Source of the DNA: Thermoleophilia bacterium
GTDB lineage: Bacteria > Actinomycetota > Thermoleophilia > Gaiellales > Gaiellaceae
Reading direction: 5' to 3'
Assembly (NCBI GenBank): GCA_025925195.1
Contig: JAICLU010000008.1
Span: forward strand, 1 to 33,849
Length of the DNA stretch: 33,849 bases
Shown here: piece after piece, positions 15,610-25,623 of the stretch
How positions within the stretch are numbered: the stretch's first letter is position 1
How the letters are laid out: the number at the start of each line of letters is the position of its first letter
Notes under the pieces: generated by a model
What the model was told of the DNA's origin: nothing
Databases searched by the model: none
The model's input: only the letters and a program-made list of their open reading frames with translations
Position numbers and translations under genes: made by a program

Positions 15610-17484
15610 GTGGCTGCCCTCCCGCCCGCGCCGGAGCGGCGCCGCGCTCGCCGAGGCTCACTCGAACGGCCGATCAACGGCCGGCTCTACCGGGGCACCT
15701 GGCTCTTCGTCGGCCTGCCGCTCCTGATCCTCGCGTTCAGCGTCGCACGGCCCGCCGCGCTGCAGCCGCCGAACCTGCCGCCCGCGTTCGACAAGGACGC
15801 CGCGGCGGCGCTCGCGAAGACACTCGCGACGACGTATCCGATCCGGCCGGCCGGCTCTGCGGGCGCGCGAGGGGCGGCCGCCTGGGTGGCCCAGCAGCTC
15901 GAGCCGTACGGATACACGGTGCGGCGAGAGCCGTTCGAGGCGACGGTTCCGGGCCGCGGAACGGTGAAGGGCGTCAACCTCGTCGCCGTCACGCCGTCGG
16001 CGCTCTCCCAACGAGCGATCGTCGTCATGGCGCACCGCGACGATGCCGACACCGGCCCGGGCGGCAACGACAACGCGTCGGGCACCGCTGCGCTGATCGA
16101 GCTCGCGCGGGCCTACGCGCCCGCGACGACCGGCCGCCGGGCGCGGCTGCCGTACACGATTCTCTTCCTCTCGACCGACGCGGCGACCGACGGCGGGCTC
16201 GGAGCGGTCGAGTTCGCCGCCCATTCGCCGGAGCGGCGGAACGTCGTCGCGGTCCTGAACCTCGACGCGATCGCCGGCGCCCGGAGGCCGCGCCTCGTGC
16301 TGAACGGCGACACGCCGCGATCGGCGTCGCCCGGCCTCGCCGAAACGGTCCGGTCACAGATCGCGGGGCAGACCGGCCTCGACCCGACGCGGGCCAGCGG
16401 CCTGCGGCAGCTCATCGACCTCGGGTTTCCGTACAGCCGGTTCGAGCAGGCGCCGTTCGTGACCCGCGGCATTCCGGCGGTCACGATCACGACTGCGCCC
16501 GACCGGCCCTCGGACGGCGTCGGAGACGGCGCCGGCGCGATCCGGCCGGTGCGGCTGGGCCAGATCGGGCGCGCGACGCAGAACACGATCGATGCGCTCC
16601 AGCAGGGGGTTGCGCTCGCCCCCGGCCCGGGGAGCTACCTGTTCCTCGGATCGCGGATCGTCCGCGGCTGGGCGCTCGAGCTCGTGCTGATCGCCTGTCT
16701 CCTGCCGTTCCTCGCCGGGGCCGTGGACCTGTTCGCACGCTGCCGTAGACGGCGGATCCGGGTCGCTCCCGCGCTCCGCTCCTACCGGAGCCGGCTCGGC
16801 TTCTGGGCCTGGTGCGGCGTCGTCTTCGGGATCTTCACGCTCCTGCACGCCTGGCCGGGCGGCGCCGCTCGACCGCCCGCGCTCACCGGCGTCCACTGGC
16901 CCGGCGGCGCGCTCGTCGGGGCAGGCGTCCTCGTCTTCCTCGGCTGGCTCGTCGCCCGCGACCGGCTGATCCCGCGCCGCGACGTCTCCGCGGAGGAGAT
17001 CCTCGCCGGGCACGCCGCCGCCCTGCTGGCGCTCGGCGTCGTCGCGCTGCTCGTCGTCGCGACGAACCCGTTCGCCCTCATCTTCGTCCTGCCGTCGCTC
17101 CACGTCTGGCTCTGGCTGCCCCAGCTGCGCGAGGGGGCGCCGCGCTGGGTGCAGGCGGTCGTGCTTGCGGCCGGATTCGCCGGCGTGGCGCTGCTCCTCT
17201 GGTCGTTCGCCGGCCGGTACGGCCTCGGGTGGGATGCCCCCTGGTACATCGCGTGGCTCTTCGCCCTCGGCTACGCGCCGCTGCCCGGTCTCGCGATCGC
17301 GATCGGCTGGGTGGCGGCGGCTGCGCAGCTCGTCTCGATCGTCTCGGGCCGGTATGCCCCGTATCCGCCGGCGGCCGAGCGGCCGCCGCGCGGGCCGCTG
17401 CGCGAGATCGTGCGGCGCGCAGTGCTCGCGGAACGACGGCGGCGCCGCGCACCCGAAAGCGAGCGTCGCGCGTTGCACGGCTGA
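15610..17484 (+). CDS. M28-family peptidase-like protein with C-terminal transmembrane region, possibly catalytically inactive
   Basis: VVMAHRDDADTGPGGNDNASGTAALIELA matches M28; later metal/catalytic motifs degenerate; several hydrophobic segments after residue ~340. Confidence 0.8.
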   Translation: MAALPPAPERRRARRGSLERPINGRLYRGTWLFVGLPLLILAFSVARPAALQPPNLPPAFDKDAAAALAKTLATTYPIRPAGSAGARGAAAWVAQQLEPYGYTVRREPFEATVPGRGTVKGVNLVAVTPSALSQRAIVVMAHRDDADTGPGGNDNASGTAALIELARAYAPATTGRRARLPYTILFLSTDAATDGGLGAVEFAAHSPERRNVVAVLNLDAIAGARRPRLVLNGDTPRSASPGLAETVRSQIAGQTGLDPTRASGLRQLIDLGFPYSRFEQAPFVTRGIPAVTITTAPDRPSDGVGDGAGAIRPVRLGQIGRATQNTIDALQQGVALAPGPGSYLFLGSRIVRGWALELVLIACLLPFLAGAVDLFARCRRRRIRVAPALRSYRSRLGFWAWCGVVFGIFTLLHAWPGGAARPPALTGVHWPGGALVGAGVLVFLGWLVARDRLIPRRDVSAEEILAGHAAALLALGVVALLVVATNPFALIFVLPSLHVWLWLPQLREGAPRWVQAVVLAAGFAGVALLLWSFAGRYGLGWDAPWYIAWLFALGYAPLPGLAIAIGWVAAAAQLVSIVSGRYAPYPPAAERPPRGPLREIVRRAVLAERRRRRAPESERRALHG

Positions 17485-17486
17485 GG

Positions 17487-18191
17487 ATGCGGACATTTGC
17501 GCGTGTCACCGGGGCGCTCCTGATCGGAGCGGGCGTGCTGACCCTTGCCTGGGCGATCCTCGTCTGGCGCTGGCAGGACCCGTTCACGGCGCTCTACACG
17601 CACTGGCAGCAGGGGAAGCTCGCCGCCACCCTCAGCCGCGAGGAGCAGGCCTTCCAGCCCGTGCACGCGACCGGCGACCTTGCCGCCGAGCGGCGCGCGG
17701 TCGCGGCCGACGCGAAGCGGTTCCAGCACGAGGTGCACGTCGGCCAGGCGATCGGCCGCATCGTGATCGGCCGCATCGGCCTGAACATGGTCGTCGTCAA
17801 CGGCACCGACCACGAGACGCTCAAGAAGGGGCCGGGCCGGGATCCGCGGTCGTACATGCCGGGCGAGAACCGGCTCGTCTACATCGCCGGCCACCGGACG
17901 ACGTACCTGGCGCCGTTCTCGCACATCAACGACATCAAGCAGGGCGACTACATCCGGCTCGAGATGCCGTACGCGACGTTCGTCTACCGGACGATCCGCC
18001 ACCGGATCGTCGTCGCCACCGACATGTCCGTCCTCCGTTCGCCGAAGCACGAGCTGCTCGAGCTGCAGGCGTGCCACCCCCGCTTCTTCGCGACGCACCG
18101 GTACATCGTCTACGCAAAGCTCGTCGCGGTCCATCCGCGTGGCATGGCCGCCTACTCGATCGAGGCCGCGGCGCTCTCGACCACCGGCTGA
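17487..18191 (+). CDS. Sortase (class E-like)
   Basis: N-terminal TM, VYIAGHRTTYLAPFSHINDIKQGDYI (His), LLELQACHPRFFATHRYIVYAKLV (Cys and Arg). Confidence 0.85.
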   Translation: MRTFARVTGALLIGAGVLTLAWAILVWRWQDPFTALYTHWQQGKLAATLSREEQAFQPVHATGDLAAERRAVAADAKRFQHEVHVGQAIGRIVIGRIGLNMVVVNGTDHETLKKGPGRDPRSYMPGENRLVYIAGHRTTYLAPFSHINDIKQGDYIRLEMPYATFVYRTIRHRIVVATDMSVLRSPKHELLELQACHPRFFATHRYIVYAKLVAVHPRGMAAYSIEAAALSTTG

Positions 18192-18198
18192 GTTCTCC

Positions 18199-19389
18199 CT
18201 AGAGGCGCAACCAGCCGACGGACGTCCCGGCCGCGAGCTCGCCCTCGCCACGCGGCACGTGGACGAGCGCGTCCGCGCCGGCAGCCCGCACGATCATGTG
18301 CGACTCCTGCCCCGCCACCGGCTCGAGCTCGATGCCGGCAGCGGTCGAACGCGTCCGCGCCCGGACGAAGTCGTCGCGCGACGGGTTGCGCCGCAAGGCC
18401 TCGGTCAGCCGCCCGTCCTCGAGCGGCGGCAGCGGCCGGCCGAGCCCCTGCATGGCGCGGAGCGCCGGCTTCACGAACAGCTCGCAGCCGACGAGCGACG
18501 ACACGGGATTGCCCGGCAGCCCGAAGACGAGCGTGTCGTCGCGCGTGCCGAAGGACACCGGCTTGCCGGGCCGGATCGCGACGCGCCAGAAGATCTCCTC
18601 GACGCCGAGCTCGCGTTCGATCGTCCGGACGAGGTCGTGCGGACCGACCGACACGCCGCCCGACGTGACGAGGACGTCGGCCTCGAGGCCGCGCCGGATC
18701 GCGTCTCGATGTGCCGCCTCGTCGTCGGCGACCGGGGGCAGGCGCTCGACCTCGGCGCCGACGGCGGCGAGCGCGGCCGCGAGCATGAGCCCGTTCGCCT
18801 CGTAGACCTGACCGGGAGCGAGCGGCTCGCCGGGCCGGGCGAGCTCCGTACCGGTGGCGAGCACGACGACGCGCGGACGCCGAACGCAGGCCAGAGCGGG
18901 GACGCCGGCAGCCGCGACGGCGCCGAGCTGGGCGGCGCCCAGATGCGTCCCCGCGGTGACCACCAGCGCGCCCGCGGCCACGTCGCCGCCGCGCGGCCGG
19001 ACGTTCGCGCCCGGAGGAACACCGTCCGCCACCTCGATCTCGTTGTCATGTTTGACAACATACTCGACGGGGATGACGGCGTCCGCACCCTCCGGGACGA
19101 CGCCGCCGGTCGAGATCTCCATCGCCTCGCCCGGCTGGAGCGCCTGCCCGGCCGGTCGGCCGGCCGCGATCCGCGCCACGACGGGCAGCCGACCCGGCGT
19201 GTCCGCGGAGCGCACGGCGTAGCCGTCCATCGCCGAGCTCGCAAACGGCGGCAGGTCGACCGCGGCGGCCACCGCGGCGGCGGTCACGCGTCCGGCAGCG
19301 TCCTCGAGCGCGACCGTTTCCGCCTCGAGCACGCGCGTCTGCGCGAGCACGAGCGCCTGCGCTGCTTCGAACGTGAGTAAGTCGGCCAT
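18199..19389 (-). CDS. moeA: Molybdopterin molybdenumtransferase
   Basis: PPFASSAMDGYAVRSAD, ISTGGVVPEGADAVIPVE, VLATGTELARPGEPL, DVLVTSGGVSVGPHD, FGLPGNPVSSLV. Confidence 0.95.
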   Translation of the reverse strand: MADLLTFEAAQALVLAQTRVLEAETVALEDAAGRVTAAAVAAAVDLPPFASSAMDGYAVRSADTPGRLPVVARIAAGRPAGQALQPGEAMEISTGGVVPEGADAVIPVEYVVKHDNEIEVADGVPPGANVRPRGGDVAAGALVVTAGTHLGAAQLGAVAAAGVPALACVRRPRVVVLATGTELARPGEPLAPGQVYEANGLMLAAALAAVGAEVERLPPVADDEAAHRDAIRRGLEADVLVTSGGVSVGPHDLVRTIERELGVEEIFWRVAIRPGKPVSFGTRDDTLVFGLPGNPVSSLVGCELFVKPALRAMQGLGRPLPPLEDGRLTEALRRNPSRDDFVRARTRSTAAGIELEPVAGQESHMIVRAAGADALVHVPRGEGELAAGTSVGWLRL

Positions 19390-19414
19390 TCTCCGCGCAT
19401 AACCTAGAGGCTTC

Positions 19415-20782
19415 ATGGCCGACACCGTCATTGCAGGCCGGTACGCACTCGAGCACCTGCTCGGGCGCGGCGGCATGTCCGAGGTCTATTGCGCCCAGGA
19501 CCAGGAGCTCGGACGCCGCGTCGCGCTGAAGCTGCTCGCGCCGGATGCCGACACGGCCCGCTTCGAGCGAGAGGCGCGCGCCGTCGCGTCGCTCGCGCAC
19601 CCGAACGTGACCCAGCTCTACGACTACGGCGAGGACAACGGTCGGCCGTACATGGTGCTCGAGTACGTCCCGGGCGGGACGCTCGAGGACCGGCTCGCCG
19701 AGACCGACGGGGCGCCGTTGCCCGACGAGGAGACGCGGCTCGTCTCGGCGGGAATCGCGGCCGGGCTCGCGCACGCACACGCGCGCGGCGTCGTGCACCG
19801 TGACCTGAAGCCCGCGAACGTGCTCTTCGACGAAGAGGGCCGGCCGAAGCTCGCCGACTTCGGGATCGCGCGCATGGTCGCGGGCGAAGGAACGCTGACG
19901 GAGGCGGGCACCGTGCTCGGCACGGCTGCCTACATCTCGCCCGAGCAGGCGTCCGGCGCCCCGGCCACCGCCGCCTCCGACGTCTATTCGTTCGGGGTCA
20001 TGCTCTACCGGATGCTCACGGGGCGGCTGCCCTTCGAGTCGTCCGACCCGATGGAGCTCGTGATGATGAACCGCGATCAGGCGCCGCCGCCGATCGCGCA
20101 GGTCCGCAGCGACGCGCCGGCCGAGCTCGAGTCGACCGCGACCGCCGCACTCGAGAAGGATCCGGCGCTGCGCCCGCGGGACGGCGCGGCCCTTCTGACC
20201 GCGCTCGGCGTGGCCGGCGGCGCGGCCCTGACGACCGCGACGACCGCCCTCGCGGCCGACGCGACCCAGGTCCTGCCGGTAGCCGGGACAGTCGGAGCGG
20301 GCGCGACGAGCGTCATGCCCGGCGCCGCCGCGGCCGCGACCGGGCCGCCGGTTCCGCCGCCTCCCGCCGCGCGGAGCCGCCTGCCGCTGGCGCTCGCTGC
20401 CCTCGTCGTCCTCCTGCTCGCCGGCGGCGCCCTCGCCTACGAGGTGACGCGGCCGTCGTCGCCGTCGAACGACCCCGGCGCCGGCACCGGGCCGCTGCCG
20501 ACGATCTCGCTCCCGCACAACTCGACGAAATCGACGACGAAATCGACCCCGTCGACGACGGCGCCCGCCACGACCGCGCCGCCGACGACGACCACTGCAC
20601 CAACCACCTCGACGCGGCAGACGACCACCTCGCACACGACCACGGCGCCCACGACGACGGCACAGACGACGGCTCCGCCGCCGCCGACCACCGCTCCCCC
20701 GCCGCCGACGACGACCCCGCCGCCCACGACGACCGCCGCCGCGCCGCCGACGACCACGGCGGCCACCACGACCGCGCCCTAA
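19415..20782 (+). CDS. Serine/threonine protein kinase with one TM helix and Thr/Pro-rich extracellular tail
   Basis: [79 protein letters not shown]; (T/P)n C-terminus; no PASTA domain seen. Confidence 0.95.
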   Translation: MADTVIAGRYALEHLLGRGGMSEVYCAQDQELGRRVALKLLAPDADTARFEREARAVASLAHPNVTQLYDYGEDNGRPYMVLEYVPGGTLEDRLAETDGAPLPDEETRLVSAGIAAGLAHAHARGVVHRDLKPANVLFDEEGRPKLADFGIARMVAGEGTLTEAGTVLGTAAYISPEQASGAPATAASDVYSFGVMLYRMLTGRLPFESSDPMELVMMNRDQAPPPIAQVRSDAPAELESTATAALEKDPALRPRDGAALLTALGVAGGAALTTATTALAADATQVLPVAGTVGAGATSVMPGAAAAATGPPVPPPPAARSRLPLALAALVVLLLAGGALAYEVTRPSSPSNDPGAGTGPLPTISLPHNSTKSTTKSTPSTTAPATTAPPTTTTAPTTSTRQTTTSHTTTAPTTTAQTTAPPPPTTAPPPPTTTPPPTTTAAAPPTTTAATTTAP

Positions 20783-20958
20783 GGCGTCGTCGTCACAGGT
20801 GCCGTGTCCGTCGTCGCCGGCGGCGGCTCGACCGTCGTGACGGGCGGCGGCGGTGCGGTCGTGACCGGGGAACTGGGAGTCGTCGTGACCGTCGGCGGCG
20901 CCTGCTCCGACGTCGCCGTGCCGGCAGTCGTCGTCGTCGCCGACGTCTCGGTCGAGCC
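20511..20958. repeat. Low-complexity Thr/Pro-coding sequence spanning the convergent 3' ends of the kinase and PBP genes
   Basis: ACG/ACC-rich codons on + strand up to 20782, then GTCGT/GGTC-rich (Thr/Pro codons on minus strand) beyond. Confidence 0.75.
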
Positions 20959-22995
20959 CGGCGCCGAATAGCCGTACGCGCCGCTGTACTGCCATTGCCC
21001 ACGCCAGGACGTCCAGACGGGCTCGCCCTGCGCCGCCGGGAACGGCACGTCAGGCCGGTCGCCGATCGCGGTCTGCATGAACGTGTGCCAGATCGTCGCG
21101 GGCAGGCCCGGACCGGAGACGACCGTGCCGTGCACGTCGAGCATCGGGATCTCGCCTTGCGGGAAGCCGATCCAGACGACCGTCGACAGGCGCGGCGTGT
21201 ACCCGTCGAACCAGCCGTCGGCGTAGTTGTCGGTCGTGCCGGATTTGCCGGCGTCGGTGTGGTTGTAGACGTGCGCGCCCGTGCCGGTGCCGGCAAGCAT
21301 GTTCTGCTCGAGCACCTTCGTCACCGTCGCCGCCACCCAGTCCGCGACGACGCGCTCCCGCTGCGGCTTGCCCCAGCCGGCGTCTGTGTCGACCTTGCCG
21401 TTGGGGAGGACGACCTTCGTGATCGCCATCGGCTTCGAGTAGACGCCGCCGGCCGCGAGGGTCGCGTACGCCGACGCCATCTCGAGCGGCGTCACCGTGA
21501 TCGTCCCGAGCGTGATCGACGGGACCGCCTGCGTCGCCGGGTCGTTCAGCGACGTCCGCACGCCGAGGCGCTGCGCCATGTGGAAGATGTTGAGCGGCCC
21601 GACGTCGAGTGCGAGTCGCGCGTAGACGGTGTTGTCCGACTGCAGGGTCGCGTTCGCGACCGACTCGACGCCGGAATAGGTGTGCTCGTACGTCTCGACG
21701 CACCACGCGACCTTGTTCTCGCACGTGCCGGTCGGGTCGGGGTTGTAGATCAACGGCGCCGACAGATACGACGTCGTGAATGGATCGAGCCCGCGCGCGA
21801 CCGCTGCTGTGAGCGTCATCGTCTTGAACGTCGAGCCGGGCTGCCGCCGCGCGCTCGTGACGAAGTTGTACTGGTTGTCCTTGTGGCCCGGCGACACGGC
21901 GGCCATCGCCTTGATCGCGCCTGTCCGCGGATCGATCGACACGACCGCCGACGCGGGGTCGTTCGGCTCGGTCAGCGTGTGCTCGATCGCCGCAGTCGCA
22001 GCGCGCTGCAGGCCCGGGGCGATCGTCGTGTAGACGCGCAGGCCGCCCTCGCGGACGGTGTTCGAGCCGTACTCGTCCTGCAGCAGCTGCTCGACGTAGC
22101 CGAAGAAGAACGGCTCCTTGATGTGCTGGAACCGGTGGCCGGGACGGAGGTGCAGGCTGTTGTCCGCGCGCGCGCGCTGATACTCGGCCGACGTGATGTC
22201 GCCGTTCACGAGCAGCGCGTGCAGCACCTCGTTGCGCCGTGCGAGCGCCGCCGCCGGGTTGCGGAACGGGTCGTAGCTCGACGGCGCCTGCGGTAGCCCG
22301 GCGATGAGCGCCGACTCGTCCAGCGTCAGATTGCGCGCCTGCTTCGAGAAGTACGTCTCCGCGGCCGCCTCGACGCCGTACGAGTGGTTGCCGTAGAAGA
22401 CCTGGTTGAGATAGGCGGTGAGGATCCTGTCCTTCGACCACTCGCGCGACAGCTTGATCGCGAGGCACGCCTCGGTCAGCTTGCGCTTGAACGTCCGCTC
22501 GCGCGAGAGGTAGAGGTTGCGGACGAGCTCCTGCGTGATCGTCGAGCCGCCCTGCACGACTTTGCCGGCCCGCACGTCGGCGACAAGCGCGCGCAGGATG
22601 CCGACCGGGTCGACGCCGCCGTGCTCGTAGAAACGCCGGTCCTCGATCGCGACCGTCGCCTTCGGCACCCACCGGCTCATCTGGCGGCGCGTCACCGGGG
22701 TGCGGTTGCGCTCGGCCGGGATGACGCCGAGCTCCGACCCGTCGGCCGCGTAGACGAACGAGTTCTGGCCGACCGCGACCGGCGTCAGCGACTTGAGGTT
22801 GCAGCGGGCGCCGAGCGCAACCGTGCCGCCGATCGCGCCGGCGGCGACCACCGCAACCGGGATCCCGACGAGCAGGAGCAGTACGAGCGTCCGGCGGCGG
22901 CGGAGCTTCCGCGTCCGCTCGCGGCGCTTGCGGCGGCGGCGGGCGGCAACCGGCCGGTCCTGGCGGCCGCGCCCGCGACGGGGCGGTGCGGTCAT
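20779..22995 (-). CDS. Class A penicillin-binding protein (transglycosylase/transpeptidase)
   Basis: [58 protein letters not shown] (SxxK), SDN in [29 protein letters not shown]; Thr/Pro-rich tail. Confidence 0.95.
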   Translation of the reverse strand: MTAPPRRGRGRQDRPVAARRRRKRRERTRKLRRRRTLVLLLLVGIPVAVVAAGAIGGTVALGARCNLKSLTPVAVGQNSFVYAADGSELGVIPAERNRTPVTRRQMSRWVPKATVAIEDRRFYEHGGVDPVGILRALVADVRAGKVVQGGSTITQELVRNLYLSRERTFKRKLTEACLAIKLSREWSKDRILTAYLNQVFYGNHSYGVEAAAETYFSKQARNLTLDESALIAGLPQAPSSYDPFRNPAAALARRNEVLHALLVNGDITSAEYQRARADNSLHLRPGHRFQHIKEPFFFGYVEQLLQDEYGSNTVREGGLRVYTTIAPGLQRAATAAIEHTLTEPNDPASAVVSIDPRTGAIKAMAAVSPGHKDNQYNFVTSARRQPGSTFKTMTLTAAVARGLDPFTTSYLSAPLIYNPDPTGTCENKVAWCVETYEHTYSGVESVANATLQSDNTVYARLALDVGPLNIFHMAQRLGVRTSLNDPATQAVPSITLGTITVTPLEMASAYATLAAGGVYSKPMAITKVVLPNGKVDTDAGWGKPQRERVVADWVAATVTKVLEQNMLAGTGTGAHVYNHTDAGKSGTTDNYADGWFDGYTPRLSTVVWIGFPQGEIPMLDVHGTVVSGPGLPATIWHTFMQTAIGDRPDVPFPAAQGEPVWTSWRGQWQYSGAYGYSAPGSTETSATTTTAGTATSEQAPPTVTTTPSSPVTTAPPPPVTTVEPPPATTDTAPVTTTP

Positions 22996-23717
22996 CCCCA
23001 GACGCCCGACGCGCGCAGCCGGCGGTGCACGCGGACGCGAAGGTCGCGCTCGAGGGTCTGCGCAGCGTCCTCGTCGGCGGCGCCGGCGCGGATGGTGACG
23101 GCGGCATTGCCGTCGAGCGAGCTGACGTAGACGGTGGCGTCGCGATCCTGCGCGACCTCCTGTCTGAGCCCGTCGACGGCCGCCTCGAGATCGGCTGAGA
23201 GCGGAACCTGCACGGTGACCTCTGCGAACGACTCCCTGCTGCGGATCGTGGAGTTGCGAATGGTATCGGAGGCCAATTTCTCGTTCGGGACGACGAGCCG
23301 GGCGTCGTCGGTGGTGCGGATGTACGTGTACGTGAGGCCGATGTCCTCGATCACGCCCTCCTCGCCGCCGTACGTCACGCGGTCGCCGATCCGCACCGGC
23401 TGTGTGATCGCGATCAGCAGGCCCGCCACGAAGTTGCCGAGGGTGCGCTGCGACGCGAAGCCGACGATGATCCCGAGCACCGCGGACGAGGCGAGAAGAC
23501 CGCCGGCGATCGCGCGCACCTGCGGGATGACGAGGAGCGCCGAGAAGAACCCGACGACGAGGATGACCGCGCTGACGCTGCGACGCAGCACGCGGTAGCG
23601 CGTCATCATCTCCGGCTCGAGATGGTGGCGCGACATGCGCCAGTCGACGATCCGGGCGAGCAGGCTCACGGCGATGAAGACGACGGCCGCGATGATCAGG
23701 CGGTGCCAGAACGGCAT
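22992..23717 (-). CDS. MscS family mechanosensitive ion channel
   Basis: [77 protein letters not shown]. Confidence 0.92.
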   Translation of the reverse strand: MPFWHRLIIAAVVFIAVSLLARIVDWRMSRHHLEPEMMTRYRVLRRSVSAVILVVGFFSALLVIPQVRAIAGGLLASSAVLGIIVGFASQRTLGNFVAGLLIAITQPVRIGDRVTYGGEEGVIEDIGLTYTYIRTTDDARLVVPNEKLASDTIRNSTIRSRESFAEVTVQVPLSADLEAAVDGLRQEVAQDRDATVYVSSLDGNAAVTIRAGAADEDAAQTLERDLRVRVHRRLRASGVWG

Positions 23718-23732
23718 GCCCGCGTTCTTCGA

Positions 23733-24134
23733 CTAGTCGAGCGGTAGCTCCTGCCGACCGGCGAAGCCGCCCTCGACCGTATGCCAGTAGCGGATCTCGT
23801 CCTCGCCGAGCTTCCAGCAGAGGAGCACCGTCTCGCCCCGGCGTTCCGCGGGGAAGTCGATCAGGCCCTCGTCGAGGTCCTTGACCTGGGCGCCGTGCGA
23901 CGCGATCTCGTCGACCGTCTTCGCGAGCGACCGCGCGAGGCGGTCGACCTCGGCCGCCGCGTCCGCCAGCGTCGCCGGCGGGATGCCGCCGCCGTTGCCG
24001 CGGATGTGGCCCTCGAGCTCCTCCTGCCGCTCCAATGCGGCGAGGTGCTCCTGCCGCTGCTCGACGAGCCGCTCGACGAGCGGACGGACGGATGGGAGCG
24101 CGTCGTTCGCCTCCTCGGGGGTGAAGTGGCGCAC
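23733..24134 (-). CDS. DUF2203 family protein
   Basis: [78 protein letters not shown] start. Confidence 0.8.
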   Translation of the reverse strand: MRHFTPEEANDALPSVRPLVERLVEQRQEHLAALERQEELEGHIRGNGGGIPPATLADAAAEVDRLARSLAKTVDEIASHGAQVKDLDEGLIDFPAERRGETVLLCWKLGEDEIRYWHTVEGGFAGRQELPLD

Positions 24135-24153
24135 GGCTGCAACCCTATGCGCC

Positions 24154-24801
24154 GTGAACCGCGCTCGTCTCGCCTGCTGGATCGCGCTCGTCGGCGCCGT
24201 CGCCGCGCTCAACTACGCGGCGTACGGCGACAACCAGAGCGGCGGCAACGAGATCTACAGCTACGGGTCGTTCGCGAACGGTGCGATCTTCTATCTCGTC
24301 ATTCTGGGGCTGACGCTGCTGATCGCGATCGACCGCTGGGAGCTGCTCGCGCTCCGACCCGTGCCCGCGATCGGCGCGGCAGTCCGCTTCGCGCTCACCG
24401 CGATCGTGCTCGTGCTCGTGTGGGAGACGGTCGTGACGCAGCTGCCGATCGAGGATCCAGGCAAGGAACAGGGGCTGACGCCGACGCACTGGGAGTCGGC
24501 GCACGCCGGCGCGTTCGCGGCGAACGTCGTCCTGTTCGTCGTGCTGGCACCGTTCGTCGAGGAACTGCTGTTCCGCGGGCTCGGCCAGTCGCTGCTGCGG
24601 CCACTCGGGGCGTTGCCCGCGATCGCCGTCGTCGGGCTCGCCTTCGGCGCCTGGCACGGGCTGCTCGTCGCGCTGCTCGTGCTGATCCCCTTCGGCTGGG
24701 CGCTCGCCGCGATCCGGGAGCGAACGAGCAGCGTCTACCCCGGCATGATCGTGCACGCGCTCTTCAACGCGTTCGCGATCGCCGTCTCGCTGCTCGGGTA
24801 G
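24154..24801 (+). CDS. CPBP family intramembrane glutamic endopeptidase
   Basis: APFVEELLFRGLGQSLLRP, GLAFGAWHGLLVALLVLIPFGWALAAI, MIVHALFNAFAI; GTG start. Confidence 0.88.
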   Translation: MNRARLACWIALVGAVAALNYAAYGDNQSGGNEIYSYGSFANGAIFYLVILGLTLLIAIDRWELLALRPVPAIGAAVRFALTAIVLVLVWETVVTQLPIEDPGKEQGLTPTHWESAHAGAFAANVVLFVVLAPFVEELLFRGLGQSLLRPLGALPAIAVVGLAFGAWHGLLVALLVLIPFGWALAAIRERTSSVYPGMIVHALFNAFAIAVSLLG

Positions 24802-25344
24802 CTACTCGTCCTCGCCGTCGTCGTCGTCTTCTTCCTCGAGCGCGGCCTCCGCCTCCGCCTCCGCGGCCGCGAAGTCCTCGGGCGTGACCTCGTCGAGGAA
24901 GCTCTTGAACTTCGCCACCTCGGCTTCGAGGACTTCCTGGTCGACCTCGTCGCCCTCGAACTCGATCGCCGACTCCTCGATCACGCTGTCGGCCGCGAAG
25001 ATCGGCGCCTCGGCGCGGATCGCGAGCGCGATCGCGTCGGAGGGGCGCGAGTCGATCTCGATCTCCCGACCGTCCTGCTGCACCGTGATCTGCGCGTAGA
25101 AGGTGTTCTCGCGCAGCTCGGTGACGGTGATCCGGACGACCTGCGCCTCGAGGTGCTCGAGCAGCTCGCTCATCAGGTCGTGCGTCATCGGCCGAGGGGG
25201 CGCCTGACTCTGCAGCTTCATGAGAATCGCCGCAGCCTCCGGATGACCGATCCAGATCGGCAGGAACTTGTTGCCGTCCGCCGTCTTCAAGAGGACGATG
25301 GGCTGCTTCCCCACCAGGTCGAAGCTCACCCCGTAGATGTGCAT
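24802..25344 (-). CDS. Bifunctional nuclease family protein (DUF151)
   Basis: VVLLKTADGNKFLPIWIGHPEAAAIL, PMTHDLMSELLEHLEAQVVRITVTEL, FYAQITVQQDGREIEIDSRPSDAIALAIR; acidic tail. ATG at 25344 preferred over the TTG used in the ORF track. Confidence 0.9.
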   Translation of the reverse strand: MHIYGVSFDLVGKQPIVLLKTADGNKFLPIWIGHPEAAAILMKLQSQAPPRPMTHDLMSELLEHLEAQVVRITVTELRENTFYAQITVQQDGREIEIDSRPSDAIALAIRAEAPIFAADSVIEESAIEFEGDEVDQEVLEAEVAKFKSFLDEVTPEDFAAAEAEAEAALEEEDDDDGEDE

Positions 25345-25376
25345 CTCGTGCAACGTGACCTCGTGGCGAATATAGC

Positions 25377-25550
25377 TCAGGCCGTCGGCGCCAAACCTTC
25401 TCCGTCCTGGAGCTCGTCCACCCGGACGTCGAGCAGGTCGTCAGTCTCGCAATCGCGGACACGCGCGAGCCGCTCGGGGACGCTCATCGGCTCGACGCCG
25501 AGCAGGATCACCGGGCGGCCGTTGTAGAGGACGACGTCGCCGATACGCAC
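25377..25550 (-). CDS. Small uncharacterised ORF, 57 aa, not in the ORF track
   Basis: GTG start: MRIGDVVLYNGRPVILLGVEPMSVPERLARVRDCETDDLLDVRVDELQDGEGLAPTA*; same strand and upstream of the nuclease. Confidence 0.6.
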   Translation of the reverse strand: MRIGDVVLYNGRPVILLGVEPMSVPERLARVRDCETDDLLDVRVDELQDGEGLAPTA

Positions 25551-25623
25551 CGCAGTACGAGGACTATCGGCCCCCCGCCGGTCCCACCCGTATCCCTCAC
25601 GGTCTGTACCTCGTTAGAGCCAC

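Noticed and set aside
16354-17496. 380-aa minus-strand ORF antisense to the M28-like gene
   Set aside because: Low-complexity charged composition with no motifs; a frame artefact of high GC.
20518-20782. Possible CRISPR or minisatellite array from the repetitive ACG/ACC sequence
   Set aside because: Irregular codon-level Thr/Pro low complexity within the kinase frame, with no constant repeat and spacer structure.
19046-20995. 649-aa minus-strand ORF across moeA and the kinase
   Set aside because: Arg/Gly-rich frame with no motifs, opposite a clear kinase; its Gly/Arg runs derive from the Thr/Pro-coding repeat.
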